The position numbers were made by a program, and so were the translations under genes. Positions 46,623-58,540 of a stretch of DNA of 64,000 bases are shown one piece after another. The stretch spans positions 32,219,742-32,283,741 of the forward strand of contig OX375881.1 of the NCBI GenBank assembly GCA_947359465.1, in the 5' to 3' direction. This DNA comes from Metellina segmentata. Taxonomy: Eukaryota > Arthropoda > Arachnida > Araneae > Tetragnathidae. Below the pieces are notes generated by a model. The model was given only the letters and a program-made list of their open reading frames with translations, made no database searches and had not been told where the DNA came from. Each line of letters opens with the position of its first letter. The stretch's first letter is position 1.

Positions 46623-48446
46623 GGGTCAGGCGGGGTAATTGTAAACAAGAGGTGTAATTGTAAACAAGCTATACAAGCACCCACGTGGGATTCCGATAAA
46701 CTAAAAAGGTGTGAAACATGAAAACTGGCAACCCTGAGGATGCAATATGGTGATCCCATATTTCTTTAAACCACAGCTGATAGCAATATGTTTAATCGAA
46801 AAATTTATGGTTGAAAAGTTTGTGTTTTAAAGTTTTTGTGTGCTGCAATTTCTGTTGCCCTCCATAATATATTGAAAGGTATGTTGTTCCAATTCTTTTA
46901 TGGTTGAAAAGTTTGTGTTTTAAAGTTTTTGTGTGCTGCAATTTCTGTTGCCCTCCATAATATATTGAAAGGTATGTTGTTCCAATTCTTTTCCACGGTC
47001 AGTTATGTTCGTATCGAACAGAAAATCATTGACTTTTGCTTCTGAGAACTTTAATGCACCTACAGTTGAATGTTTAAAACTACCCCATAGATTTCAAGAG
47101 ACGGGGTAGTTGTAAAATTAACTTTGGCCATAGTTTCGTTCAATTCGGATGGAAAACCAATATGTTTTCCCGTGTAATTTTGTATTTAATTCGTATTTAG
47201 TACTTTTGAATTGTGTTTTATTGCATTTGTCGTGTTCTTGGGGAGCAAGCAGGAAGACTGATTTACTAAAACTTCTCACATATGGAGAAGTTCTTACAAA
47301 TGACCAAGTACTGTCACGCTTGAAGAAGGCAAAAGAGAAAGAGAACAAAAGGAATCCTAGTGAGAAGATAGTGAAAGAGCCATAAGTAATCAAGAAACCA
47401 AGAAAGAAGCAAATGGGAAGTACAGCAGAACTCGAGGACAGCGAGGATGAGGAACTATTGAAAGAATTGACTAATATTGACGGTGAAGAGTTTGAAGTTC
47501 TCCAAACATTCAAGCAAAATATAGAAGACTAGCTTGTAGGGGAAGTTAAATATATTGGAGCCATTCATGGAAGACATTGAAACGACTACGTTTCTACTTG
47601 TAGATGTTGAGGGGGGGGGGAGAAAAAAAAACATTTTTCGTATGTATGAAGGGTGGATGTTGTTTCAGAAAAGGAGTTTGAGACCACCGACTCAAATGCA
47701 TCGATAATGCTTATACTAAATTCGCTGTGGTTCAAAAAGACTAGTTCCTGTGTCATCAATGACCATGTCAAAGCAATTTTACCTACTCCAACCTGTAGCA
47801 AAGAAGACCGTAAAGAAAATTTCTAATTTGAGGGCACCGTTAATGTGTAAGAAATGTAATGTGTGGTTGTTTGTTGTACCTAAGATTATAATTTTCAATT
47901 TTTTAATTTTTAATTTTTAAATTTGAAATTTTCTGTTTTTTTACACTAAATACATTTTTTGTTCAGCAAATGTTTGAATCATTTATTCTTATGAATTCCT
48001 TTAAGTTCACCTCATGATCAATGCAACTTTCAAGTGTCAATTTATTTTTTAGGAGGAAGAAGTGGGAGTATTTGGTAAACCTAAAGATCAAAACGGGGTT
48101 ATCGTAAACATAGTATGAGAAGGGTAAAAATACCATTGGAGTTCCTTCTACTGCCATGACTACTGCTCATGCTGTCACTTGTTCAATATTCAATATCACT
48201 AGGAAAATCGTTGTTTACAATTACCCCTACTTTCAGGGTCAATTGTAAACGCGCGGGGTTATTGTTAACAGCCGAGTACGGTATTAAATTTCTTTACTGG
48301 GATATTCGTACTAATTAAATATCAAAGTAGAATAATGACAAGTTAGTTTAGTAGGGTGAACAATGTTTAATTACTTTACCAAGAGTTTGAAAATAGGGAT
48401 TGAAAGTGAACAGACTAATTTTGTTTACAATTACCCCGCCTTACCC
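46623..48446. mobile_element. Pogo-like element (1.8 kb), degenerate
   Basis: Inverted ends GGGTMAGGCGGGGTAATTGT plus AAACAA, flanked by TA (46621-46622, 48447-48448). A 92-bp direct repeat lies at 46807-46990. The motif GGGGTAATTGTAAACA or a close relative occurs about eight times on either strand (near 46632, 46651, 47070, 47103, 48097, 48210, 48246, 48422), as expected for subterminal transposase sites. Only the end of the transposase remains. Confidence 0.75.
47149..47532 (+). pseudogene. C-terminal remnant of a pogo/Tigger-like transposase
   Basis: The residues TYGEVLTNDQVLSRLKKAKE followed by a lysine-rich stretch resemble the C-terminal tail of pogo/Tigger transposases. After an in-frame TAA the same frame continues through a basic stretch (KPRKKQ) to an acidic tail (EDSEDEELLKELT) and a TAG at 47530-47532. 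The catalytic DDE domain is absent. Identity rests on this tail, the element's TA flanks and its ends. Confidence 0.55.
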
Positions 48447-48449
48447 TAA

Positions 48450-48905
48450 TTTTAAAAAAATCTGGTAATATGATTTGTAGAGAGACGATAGTTATGCAGG
48501 GCCTACATGCCTCCAAAAAGAAAAATACAGTCTAATAAGCTTCTAAAAGGTGATGAAATTGCAAATTTGGTGGCTGAGCATTCCCAATCTATTCTGGTAT
48601 TGGCTTCTGTGAAAAACTCATTTCTACAGCGGGGCAATAACTATCAACGCACCATATTAGCTTTGGTAGCGAACGTATTAAGAGATATCATTGGTCAATA
48701 TGTCAAAATCGTTTAGATGCGTTGTAAGAGAAAATGCAAGTTGCAACGCGTGTGAATACCTCAGACGGTTAATGCAGTTATTGTCAATACTTTATTGCCA
48801 TACGAAGACAAATAGTTCGTTAAATCTTTCAAAGATGAATCTAAAACAAACTATTTTTTTCGTCAATACCGGTAAAATATTTGTGCAGCTATGCGAATAA
48901 TGCAA
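48450..48905. other. Unassigned
   Basis: Two short plus-strand frames (48507-48716, 48691-48900) without recognisable domains. No repeat match seen. Confidence 0.3.
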
Positions 48906-48909
48906 CATC

Positions 48910-49225
48910 ACATTTCTGTTACGACTTGATTGTCTGGGAAGGTATCAGTGAATTTTTTGAAAGGACGTGATTTGTATAAGGTGTAGACAGATTCCATTTT
49001 GCCGTTGATCTGCGGATAATTTGTTTAGTTTTCTCGAAGTCGATAGCGATTCTGAAGTCAGTCATCGACATTCTAAAGAGATGGAAAATATGTGAACAGA
49101 TTCATGTTAATTCTACCTTCGATACCCTCTATGGTAGTAATTATTACTATAACCCCATAACACACATAATTACTAAATAACCACATCCATTGGGGAATAC
49201 GCCATTTCAACCTTTAAAAGTATTA
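48910..49225 (+). repeat. Direct duplication, copy 2
   Basis: Partner of 45685-46015, in the same orientation about 3.2 kb away. More AT-rich and with stops in the frame that is open in copy 1. Confidence 0.7.
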
Positions 49226-49229
49226 TGGT

Positions 49230-49860
49230 ACTTAGAATAGAAGGCTCTAAAAGTCCTTTATAACATAAACCTTTGGTACGATTATATTCCTTTCCTTGGA
49301 ATATAATCCTATGAAATGATTCTGTTACTCACTTCCTTGGAATTGAATTTTTACGAAGAATTCTATTTCTCACTTCGTTAGCATAGATTCCTATAGCATC
49401 CTTCTATTTCTCACTACTAACTTAGAATAAAATACTTAAGAATGATCATTCCCTTTCAATAAAATCCTCAAGAAAGGAAAGGGGTTTTTTTTTGTCCTTT
49501 CATTGGAATATACTTCATTGGAACGATTTTATTGGCCTATTCTGTAGAATAGATTCGTTACTAAACATTTTATTATTTTTCGAAGATTTTATTATTTTAG
49601 AATAAATATCCTTCAGAAATATTATGTTGATATTTTTCTTAGTATAAATTCTTTGGGAAATATTATGTCGGGATTTCTTTAGAAAATAATCATTTAAAAA
49701 TATTCTCTTGAGCATTTCCTCGGAAAAAAATTATTTGGAACTTTTCTGTCGGTACTTTCATAATATATAATCTTTTAGAATTGAATATAATCATTTGGAA
49801 TAGTTTTTTAGTGTTCTACTGTTCCTTTCCTCCAAAGGTGAATCCTTTGGAAAAATTGTG
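49230..49860. repeat. Degenerate short-period repeats (CCTTTGGAATA / TCACTTCC)
   Basis: Loose recurrence of CTTTGGAAT, TTCCTTGGAAT and ATTCTATTTCTCACTTC at about 40-50-bp intervals. No constant unit can be fixed by eye. Confidence 0.45.
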
Positions 49861-49879
49861 TTGGTCAAGGAAGCCAAAA

Positions 49880-50035
49880 CTAACTGATCAGAAATCATGC
49901 AGGGATGACTACACGTTTCAAGGTGGAATTTATGCGTCCATACCAATATGAACATGCATGCCATAATCGTACATCGAATCCAGGAATTGAACTCAAGGCC
50001 AAAGCTCTAACCACTCGGCTATACATGCGGAGGGT
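49880..50035 (-). repeat. Second tRNA-derived SINE or tRNA relic, minus strand
   Basis: On the minus strand TAGCCGAGTGGTTAGAGC matches a tRNA A-box region and CTTGAGTTCAATTCCTGGAT the B-box region, about 30 bp apart. The downstream body does not match the common SINE of this window, so it is a different family or a tRNA pseudogene with flank. Confidence 0.6.
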
Positions 50036-50790
50036 ACATTGATAATATAGGTGTTATGCTCATCAACATCACCAACACACACTTTTAAAATAAACACTTT
50101 ATCTAGAGAAAGCAATGAACTTTGCCAAGTAATAATGGATGGTGATTGATTAGTTTGTTAAACTAAATTTATATGCACATAAAATTACAAAATGAAGAAA
50201 CAAGAAATTAGGTTAATTTTTCCTAAAGGCTTAAATTATTTTCGCTTTATATATTGATTTTGGGGTAATCAATAAGCTTTGATAGGTCAATTAACTTCGA
50301 TACATTTTCCCTAAAAATGTTTATTTATGAAGGCCTGGGAACATTATTGGCTGAATTGTATCACGTGAATTGTCTGATGAAAATCTTAAGAATTGGAATA
50401 GGTCTATTGTAAATATTTTCCTTCGCGATATATTTAGATAAACTTTCCTTCGATTTCTCTTTGAATTCCTCAAAGTTATGATGACGCAATTGTTTTTATA
50501 GCCCAAAAGTTTACTTCATCTGATTTCCTCGCGTGATAAAAAGTACGGCTTGTAGTGACAAACCAAACCGGTGAATAATCTAGCCAAAATTACGAAACGC
50601 TCGTCACTCGAAGGAAATTCTTCATCAATCTGATGATAAGAAGCAATAAGAAATAAGGGAAGTTGAAATCAGTACAGAAAATAAAACAAAAATGATTATA
50701 GGTAAAACCCCAGCGAATCATATTTGAACAAGGGTTTTGGGCTTCATGGTGTAAGGGCCAAGCCATTTAAACAAAGGAATGGAATAACCC
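50035..50790. other. Nothing identified
   Basis: AT-rich; minus-strand frame 50321-50506 unsupported. Confidence 0.3.
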
Positions 50791-50794
50791 TGGT

Positions 50795-51245
50795 AGCAGA
50801 AAGTACTTAAAACTGCGATGTACGTCACAGAACAGAGTCTTTGCAGAACAATTTTTCTTTAATTTTATCAAAATGTTGGCAGATTTTTTATGAATCATAA
50901 GTTACGATGTTCTACAGTGCAAAGCGCGCTCCTTCGCACACCTTTTTTTCTTCTCTAGCTACGGAAGAACCTCCCTACACCGCCCAAATTACTACAAACA
51001 TTTTATAAATAACACATCTTCTATGTCAATGACAAAATTTTAACTTCAAAAGTTATCGACAGAATTGGAAATTCTGAAAGTATGCCTTCGTTTTAAATAA
51101 AGTGAGTAAAATAATTTTGGCGTTTTGTTATAAATTTGTAATATATATTGAGCCGATAATGGTGTTTTACGTGTGTTTTTGATTTTACTGCAGATTTCAA
51201 AATTCGGAATGTCTGCAGAACAATTGCAATTGCTTGGAGTTTTGT
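50795..51245 (-). repeat. Dispersed repeat, second arm of the inverted pair
   Basis: Reverse-aligns with 35560-36000 (TTAACTTCAAAAGTTATCGA, TAACACATCTTC, AGTCTTTGCAG-like blocks). Confidence 0.65.
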
Positions 51246-51249
51246 TTCA

Positions 51250-51585
51250 GAATACTTAATTCTGCACCTGGGGGAACGACATTGAAATAGAAGTTCAGAA
51301 TCTAACAGTAATAATATGACTGAGATCATGCGTTTCATTGGAAATATGAGTAAAATCGAAGGATCAGATATTTTTTAATACTTTTATTTCCTGAAGAAGT
51401 GTGATAACGGGAAAATGGATGTTAAAGCCATTATCAATATAGTTTAAGGATATGAAATGGGACTAATGATATTTTTTCAAACAATGGTTATAATTATAAA
51501 TGTCAAACGACAAACACACTACGCATATACCTGCTAATTCTAATAAATCTAGCTACTTCGAAAATGTACTGTAAATTTCAGGGAC
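51250..51585. other. Nothing identified
   Basis: No repeat match or supported coding frame. Confidence 0.3.
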
Positions 51586-51587
51586 TT

Positions 51588-51887
51588 TATCCTTGTGGTG
51601 GTAGTATTGAGGAGGCATCTTGTCACTAAAAAAAAATGGCAGATCTTGATGGACGATATATCTCGTCATTGAAAGGAAACTGACAATATCGTGGTATCGT
51701 TATCATCAACGAATGGGCGAAGTCTTGACAATGTATCTTGTCAATAGCAAAATTGACCAGATCTAAATGGACAAGAAGTCCCATCATTAGCAAAGGGGGT
51801 CAGAAATTAATGGACGCGATATCTTGTCACTATCAAAAACGGTCAGATCAGGATGGAAGACATATCAAAGGAAAACCTCTTGGATGG
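51588..51887. mobile_element. TTAA-family element, decayed
   Basis: Right end the complement of CCATCCAAGAGGTTTTCC with TTAA at 51888-51891. The left end CCTTGTGGTGGTAGTATTGA is less well preserved. Inside, GACGATATATCTCGTCATTG and CAGATCTTGATGGAC are the family's subrepeats, in reverse order. Confidence 0.65.
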
Positions 51888-51899
51888 TTAATTCAAACT

Positions 51900-52340
51900 A
51901 AGATTTTTACGGAATTAACGCCATGAACGCAGGTCGTTCAAAACAATACTCAAACCCAGACATAGAACACGCCAACTCCTAACCACAACCAGTACAAATG
52001 GAGTGGATCTCGAATTGCCTCCGGTCTAGCGCTTCTCAGTCATAGGCAGCCTAATGGAACCCAGAAGACAAATGCACAGGTGAAATCATTCCACTGGGTG
52101 AATAAATAAGCACTTCTTTGTTCTTCCTCGGCCTGTCCGGGAACTCCACCAAGAGTAATGCCGGAAAAAAGGACTCGTCATTAAGCACGGAGAATTCGAA
52201 AAGCTGGAGGTGGCATAAAAAATGAATCCCCCGGCCTCGTTTGTCTTCGCAAAGGGCAACCTTCCTTTTCGCGGGGATCAATATCGCGCCTGATTTGTGA
52301 CCGTGTTCGCTCGTTGTTTTTGCTTGTAAATACCGAGGGC
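51900..52340. other. Single-copy stretch, possible conserved non-coding DNA
   Basis: No match to the repeat families; moderately GC-rich. The minus-strand frame 52051-52353 has no domain I recognise. Confidence 0.3.
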
Positions 52341-54179
52341 GAATCGAGATCAAGAGGAAGGGAAGTGTCTAAATGGCTCAGGAATTGTCGTTAGTGGCGT
52401 TTGTTTTGGGCTTTGGCGGGGATTTAATCTATTGCGTCAATAGGTGGCTTTGATAGAGACAATCACGGGGAACGGTCAGTTTGGTTATGAATGTCAATCT
52501 GTTCAGTTGAATTTCCTTATAATGGGGGAGATTGTATGATAATTGGTGGATACAAATTAGGATTAAAGGGAAGTGTCTAAATGGCTCTCTCAGGAACTGT
52601 CGTTAGTGACGTTTGTTTTGGGACTTGGTGGGTATTATTGGTGGCTTCACACCAACGGCGACAGCGACAAAAATATATGTCTATTCGCGTTTCGCATGCG
52701 TATTGCAAACACATTTTGCTTCTCCCGGTTTGTCTCTGTCGCTGCGCTTTCGAGTCTTGGAGGAAGTTCAACTTTTGTCAATGTCGCCATGCTGACAGCT
52801 ATCAGAATAAAGCCTAATCTGATTTTGGTTGATGTTTTCCACCTAGCTAGCTAAAAATTAATGATATTGAAATCCCATGGGAACAGGAAGCTAAATACCT
52901 AAGTACAGGGCCGTAACTAGACTTTTGATTCGGGCTTGATATAAAAAAATCTTGAATATTTGGATTCCTTTGTAGAAGCCTATTTTACCTCCGCATTTCA
53001 GCATTTTTATAAATTTGTCAAGGGGGAGGGGAGCAAAGGGCTTTCAAAAATAAAAAGAGGGTGAAATTTGAGTCAAGAAAAAAATATGAAAATGAGCGAG
53101 AGTTCCAGTAATGCTAATGATGGGAATTTCCGTGCTTTGCTGAGATTCATAGTTTCTTTTGGGGGTTCGATGCTGCAAAAACATCTGGTATCGGGTTCCG
53201 GAAAGGCACAATATACAAGTCCATTCATTAAAAATTAATTCATTAAAAATTATTCAGATTTGTAGAAATATTATCCAAACAAGTTTCAATATGCCTACGA
53301 TATGTGGATGAAAGAAAAGGGAGACATTAGGGAAGACTTGTTGGAATTTTTGCAGCCTGTTGATCTCACTGGTAAAGGTTTGGTCAAACTTATCCTTTCT
53401 TCTTTAAAAAGTAATAACATAAATTGTAAATTTTTGGTGGGGAAAGGGCAAGATGGTGCTGTTGCGATAAGTGGTTATTTGCATGGAGCCCAAGCCTGCA
53501 TACGAGAAGATCATCCCATGGCACTTTATGTTCGCTGTAGTGCTCATTCATTGAACCTTGCCTTAAGCAATTCATCTACTTCGCCTTTAATTAGGAACTT
53601 TTTAGGTACACTTCAGACAGTTGCAAACATTTTCCGCAACTCTGTACAACGCACTAAAGTTTCAAAGGATTCAATAATTGATAAATTTCCTGAGTCAAAT
53701 TGTACCACCTTGTTGTGTCTTTGTGAACCCCCTGGGTGCATAAACATGAAAGCATTATTCGTTTTAAAGAGTTTTACCCAGCAGTAATACTTACCCTAGA
53801 AAAGTTGGAAGTTTCAGCTAACGCTGAGATTGCTAGAAATGCATACCAACTGTTGTGCGCTATACGAAGCAGTAAATTGTGCTACCTTTGTTTGTAACTG
53901 AGAAAATTTTTTCGTGCATACTGCCGCTATGTAAAGCACTGAAAGAGGTCAATGCAGATCTTTCTGAAGCATGCGACCATGTTGACAATGTCCTTGATGT
54001 TCTTGATAAATTTTCGCAGTTATGCAGACAGACTTCAAAATTACGTTTGAAGGAGCTTCTTCATTGGTGCTTTAAAATGGTGGAGTAATGGATTTTCCAA
54101 GAATGACTGGGAAACAGACCCATAGAGAAAATATCACATCTAAAACTTGTGAAGAATATTACAAGTTGATTCTGTGTAT

Positions 54180-54502
54180 TGTAACGTCTTGAAGATACAG
54201 AATCATTATCGAGAATCGTGGGAGCTCACAACGGGAATCGTTACCGAAGTCTACCCCCTGGTCCGACTGCGGAAGTGACGACTGGAGGAGGCGGGCTGGG
54301 AAGAGACAATTTTTGGAGAGACGCTGTTGCTAGCCGGAGACGATTTGAGGAACTTTAATCTTGAGGAGGCTGTATTGTATTGGTGATGGACATCGTCTTT
54401 AAATATAAAACTGCAGCTGTACATATTCTGTAAAAACTTTAACTCTCAATATATAACTATTTTAACCAGGAAGCGGTTTTACTTTTTCGTCGATAAGGTA
54501 CA
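54180..54502 (+). repeat. 5' LTR
   Basis: 323 bp, TGTAACG...GGTACA. A TATA-like TTTAAATATAAAACTGC lies about 100 bp before the end. By eye it differs from the 3' LTR at about ten positions plus a 4-bp and a 2-bp indel, roughly 3 percent. Confidence 0.95.
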
Positions 54503-55767
54503 GACCTGCCTGAGTGGTGACAGCTTATGGTATGCGAATTCCGCGTTATATTTTTTAGCTACAGTTGTGATAAGACCGCCAGCGTCTTTTGGAATGTTCG
54601 TGTGGAACCTGGATATTGACGACGACCAGCGCGTCTGATGTGTGGCTGTTTTAAAAGGGTAAGTGCCAACTTACATCTTCATTGCAATTGTAAGAATCGA
54701 TGCACACCGAAAATGCATTTGTTCCAGAGTTTTCTGTGTTTTGAAACATCCTGTTTCATGAGTTAGTTTAAGTCAACCTGACTTGTTTAGTTTGGAAACG
54801 TCCCGTTTCCATTTTCCTTTAAGAAGACTTTGTGTTTTGAAACAACCTGTTTCAAGTTTTAGTTTAAGTCAACCTGACTTGTTTAGTTTTGAAACGTCCC
54901 GTTTCATTTTCACTGTAGAAGTCGCCAGACTTTGTGTTTTGAAACAACCTGTTTCAAGTTTTAGTTTAAGTCAACCTGACTTGTTTAGTTTTGAAACGTC
55001 CCGTTTCATTTTCATTGTAGAAGTCGCCATACTTGAGTGTGTTTTGAAGCATCTTGTTTCAAATTTTGGATTGTGTTAAGTCAATCCTGACTAGCATTTA
55101 AGTCATTCTGACGTAGATATAACATCAGTTCTGATTATTTGTGTATGGTTGTTTTATACCATATTGTTCTTTTAGAAAAATTGATATATCATTGTGTAAT
55201 GATCCTATTGGAAGGATATTTTGATAACAAGTTGTGTGTATTGTACTTAAAAGGTTTATATTTCTAATACAAGAATCATTTTTTAAACTGCTATATATTG
55301 GTGAAATCAGTTTGGATTTATTTAGTGTGAAATTTTTGTCAATCATTTTGGAAAAATTCTAGTTTTGCTTTAGTGTAGGGGTATTGCATTGAACAGTTGT
55401 CGTTACATATGAATACGAAAGTGCTTTTAAAATACGATATTATCAAGTTTTATGTTTAATTATCATTTGAATGAGTTATTATCAATTGGTAATTTATTTG
55501 AGAAAGTATGGAATTTAATTATTTCCTTTAAAAGAATGTATGACAAATTACTGTGAACATTTAATGAAATACATTTGGTTCCTTATTCTGATTCCAATCG
55601 AAATTAGAATTGATTTGTTTTATCTGAGTTAATCGATAGTATTTGATAACATAATAGTATTATTTTAATAACTGATTTTCAGTGTTTTGTGTATTCTATT
55701 TTGTGTGCTTTAAGAGTGTGGATTCTGGGTTATTTTATAATCGAGTATTGTTTTCGCTATTGAAATC
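54503..55767 (+). other. LTR element leader with a hairpin-rich ~100-bp repeat
   Basis: Between 54743 and 55112, small dyads follow each other in a fixed order: GAAACAACCTGTTTC, AAGTCAACCTGACTT, GAAACGTCCCGTTTC, repeated about three times with a period near 100 bp (GAAACGTCCCG at 54795, 54892 and 54993). Each is a 5-bp stem with a 3-5-nt loop. The open frame 54783-55079 is a by-product. A primer-binding candidate TGGTGACAGC lies 14 bp after the LTR; its tRNA is not identified. Confidence 0.7.
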
Positions 55768-56658
55768 ATGGCTTATATTGCGCAAGCGAAAAAACAGGAC
55801 ATTGTCGTTCTAATCGAGGAGTTAGGTTTGCAAATGGAGTCGAATTCTTCTATTACAAAGATGAAAACAGAAATCATCACATCTAAAGATTACGAAGAAG
55901 AATTCGTTAAATAACGTCTAGAAGCGATTAAAACCGAACGGCTTCACAAGGAGAAAGAAAAGAAAGAGGAGAAAGAAAAACTTCGGAAAGAAGAGAAAGA
56001 GGAGAAAGAAAAACTTCGGAAAGAAGAATATGCGTTTGAACTCGAAAAACTGCGCATTGAAAAGGGAGTCCTTCCTCATACTTCAACAGAAGTACATCCT
56101 CCAAGGAGAATACTAGAACTGCATCACCTTATGCAAAAATTTGTTACTAAGGAAGGCGATATTTCACTTTATTTAGTGGTGTTCGAGATGCAGGTTCGTC
56201 GCATTAAACTCGACGAAGCCGAATGGGTTTCCCATTTGATTGGCCTCTTGCCAAATGAGATATCCCAAATTATAGCAAGGGAACCAGAAAAGAAGGCAGA
56301 AGATTATTTGCATATAAAAAAATTATTTTGAAGAAATATAAACCGAGTCAGAGAAATTCAGACAGATGTTCGTTAAAAATCAAAAACAGGACGACAAGAC
56401 CTGGGAAGAATTTGTTGATGAACTCCAAAACTATTTTGAAGAATGGATAGCTGGGTTGGATATAACCACATTTAACAAATTGATTGATCTGATGGTTACT
56501 GATCAAGCTAAAAGAAGAGTACCAGCAGAATGCCGAGAGCATTTCATCGATGAATGGAGTAAGATGACGTCTGCCAAGGAATTTGCTCTAAAAATGGACG
56601 AGTATGAAACCGTAAGAGGGATTACGAAGAAAAATTTAGGAAACACTCAGAAACTTAA

Positions 56659-57437
56659 GGGAACTGAGACGTTCTCGACAACGCAAAACATGAACATTTG
56701 TGGTGTACAAGACCTCCTTATTTTTCAATAAAAAAGAAATCCCTCAACTAAAAGACTATATTTATAAAAACTACATGCTTCATTCATTATATTACAGTAA
56801 AAGTATATTCATTCTTTGCATTATTTTTTTAAATATGAGGAATCGAATAAGTACTTACAATAAACAGCCTTCTAATACATGGTGATAAATAGGTACGCTC
56901 GTAAAAAATTCTATTAATATTAAAGAGGTGTAATTTTTTATGAACCTTTCTATGGTAATAACTCATCTAATGAACATAATTTATTTCATTTTTTATCGAT
57001 AATATTTTTTTATTCACCAAATTTATGAAAAAAATCAGCCTTTTTTTTCTGAATTTCAAATTTTTTCGATTCAACATTTTTTTATAATTTTTACATTCAA
57101 CATACTGCAATAAAAATTAGTTTACTTCAATCCATATACATTTGTGTCAATATTAAAGCATGCATTAGGATTTTCCAAGCAGTAGAAAATTTTTTAAGCG
57201 TACCTATTCATCACCATGTATTAGAAGGCTGTTTATTGTAAGTACTTATTCGATTCCTCATATTTAAAAAAATAATTCAAAGCATGAGTATACTTTTACT
57301 GTAATATAATGAATGAAGCATGTAGTTTTTATAAATATAGTCTTTTAGTTGAGGGATTTCTTTTTTATTGAAAAATAAGGAGGTCTTGTACACCACAAAT
57401 TTTCATGTTTTGCGTTGTCGAGAACGTCTCAGTTCCC
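56659..57437. mobile_element. 779-bp fold-back MITE with TTAA target duplication, copy 2
   Basis: TTAA at 56655-56658 and 57438-57441; ends GGGAACTGAGACG and complement. Same length as copy 1 (690-1468), with only scattered differences. It lies within the gag frame, so it arrived after the LTR element. The apparent open frame running into it ends inside the left arm. Confidence 0.93.
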
Positions 57438-57867
57438 TTAATGAAAAATCGTTTCCAAATTGGAAACCCAGGAATTTTGAAGCTCCAAGGCACAATTCAA
57501 ATTGGAGATATAAAAATCAAGAAGATCCTTAGGAAGTTAAAGAAGAACGTACGGATTCACAGAGAGTAACACCTTCGTCTACTGCTTTTGAGAGACGGTC
57601 AAGAATGCAATGCTATGAATGTCATGGTTTTGACCATATTAAATCAAACTGCCCTAAATTGAAGAAAATGCCCGAAATTTCAGCGCAAATAAATAGAATT
57701 GTCAGCAGTACCGAAGAGGACCTGATGAGACCACATACTTGGGAAGGATGGGTAAATGGAGTTCCTATGAAAATTCTTAGAGACACGGGTTCGACAATCG
57801 ACCTTGTTAGCCGGAACCTCATTCGTCCAGAGATGCTGACAGGCGAGAATATTTGGGTTATTCAAGC

Positions 57868-58540
57868 CGTAGACAATACTCCAATCTGTTTGCCTTTAGC
57901 AGAGGTGGAGCTACAAGGAAAATTCGGGCATGTTATAACAAAAGCCGCAGTTGTTTGTAGTGCTTCAGACAAAGGAAGATATTTGTTGGGGAATGGAACG
58001 GCTACACTTCTGGAAAAGATGAAGGTGGATGATATGCCATATCAGGTGAATGCCATAGAAACACGTTCTCAAATACGAATGGCTCAACAAGAGGAAGAAG
58101 AAAGGGAAGAAGTAATTTCATTTTCAGAGTTTGAAGCTGAGATAGATATTGACGAAGGCGATTGTTTTTTTTCCCGCCAAATGAGATGGAATCTTGTGAA
58201 GGACTTGAACTTCTGAAAATTGATTCTCAAACGTTCGTTGAAATGCAGAAGGAAAAGAGTTTAGAAAGAAAAAAACAAGAGGAAAGAGAAGCCGTTGACA
58301 ACACTCCAATCTGTTTGCCTTTAGCAAAGGTGGAGCTACAAGGAATGTTCGGGCATGTAATAACAAAAGTCGTAGTTGCCTGTAATTCCTCTGACAAAGA
58401 AATACATTTGCTGGGGAATGGAACAGATGCACTTCTAGAAAAGATGAAGGTGGATGATGTGCCACATCAGGTGAGCACCATTCAACCACATGCTCAGAGA
58501 CAAATGGCTCAACAAGTGGAAGAAAAAAAGAAGACGAAGA
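57868..58540 (+). repeat. Internal direct duplication in the protease-linked region (~430-bp offset)
   Basis: DNTPICLPLAEVELQG and DNTPICLPLAKVELQG begin the two copies; both continue FGHVITK, then LLGNGT, then LLEKMKVDD. Offset about 430 bp. Confidence 0.9.

Noticed and set aside
52581..52854. Several overlapping short frames as a small gene
   Set aside because: They cover the terminal repeat of the Harbinger-like MITE and also appear, with different endings, at its other copy.
54783..55079. Repeat protein (FSFETSRF units) in the LTR element
   Set aside because: By-product of the ~100-bp leader repeat; the real gag ATG lies downstream at 55768.
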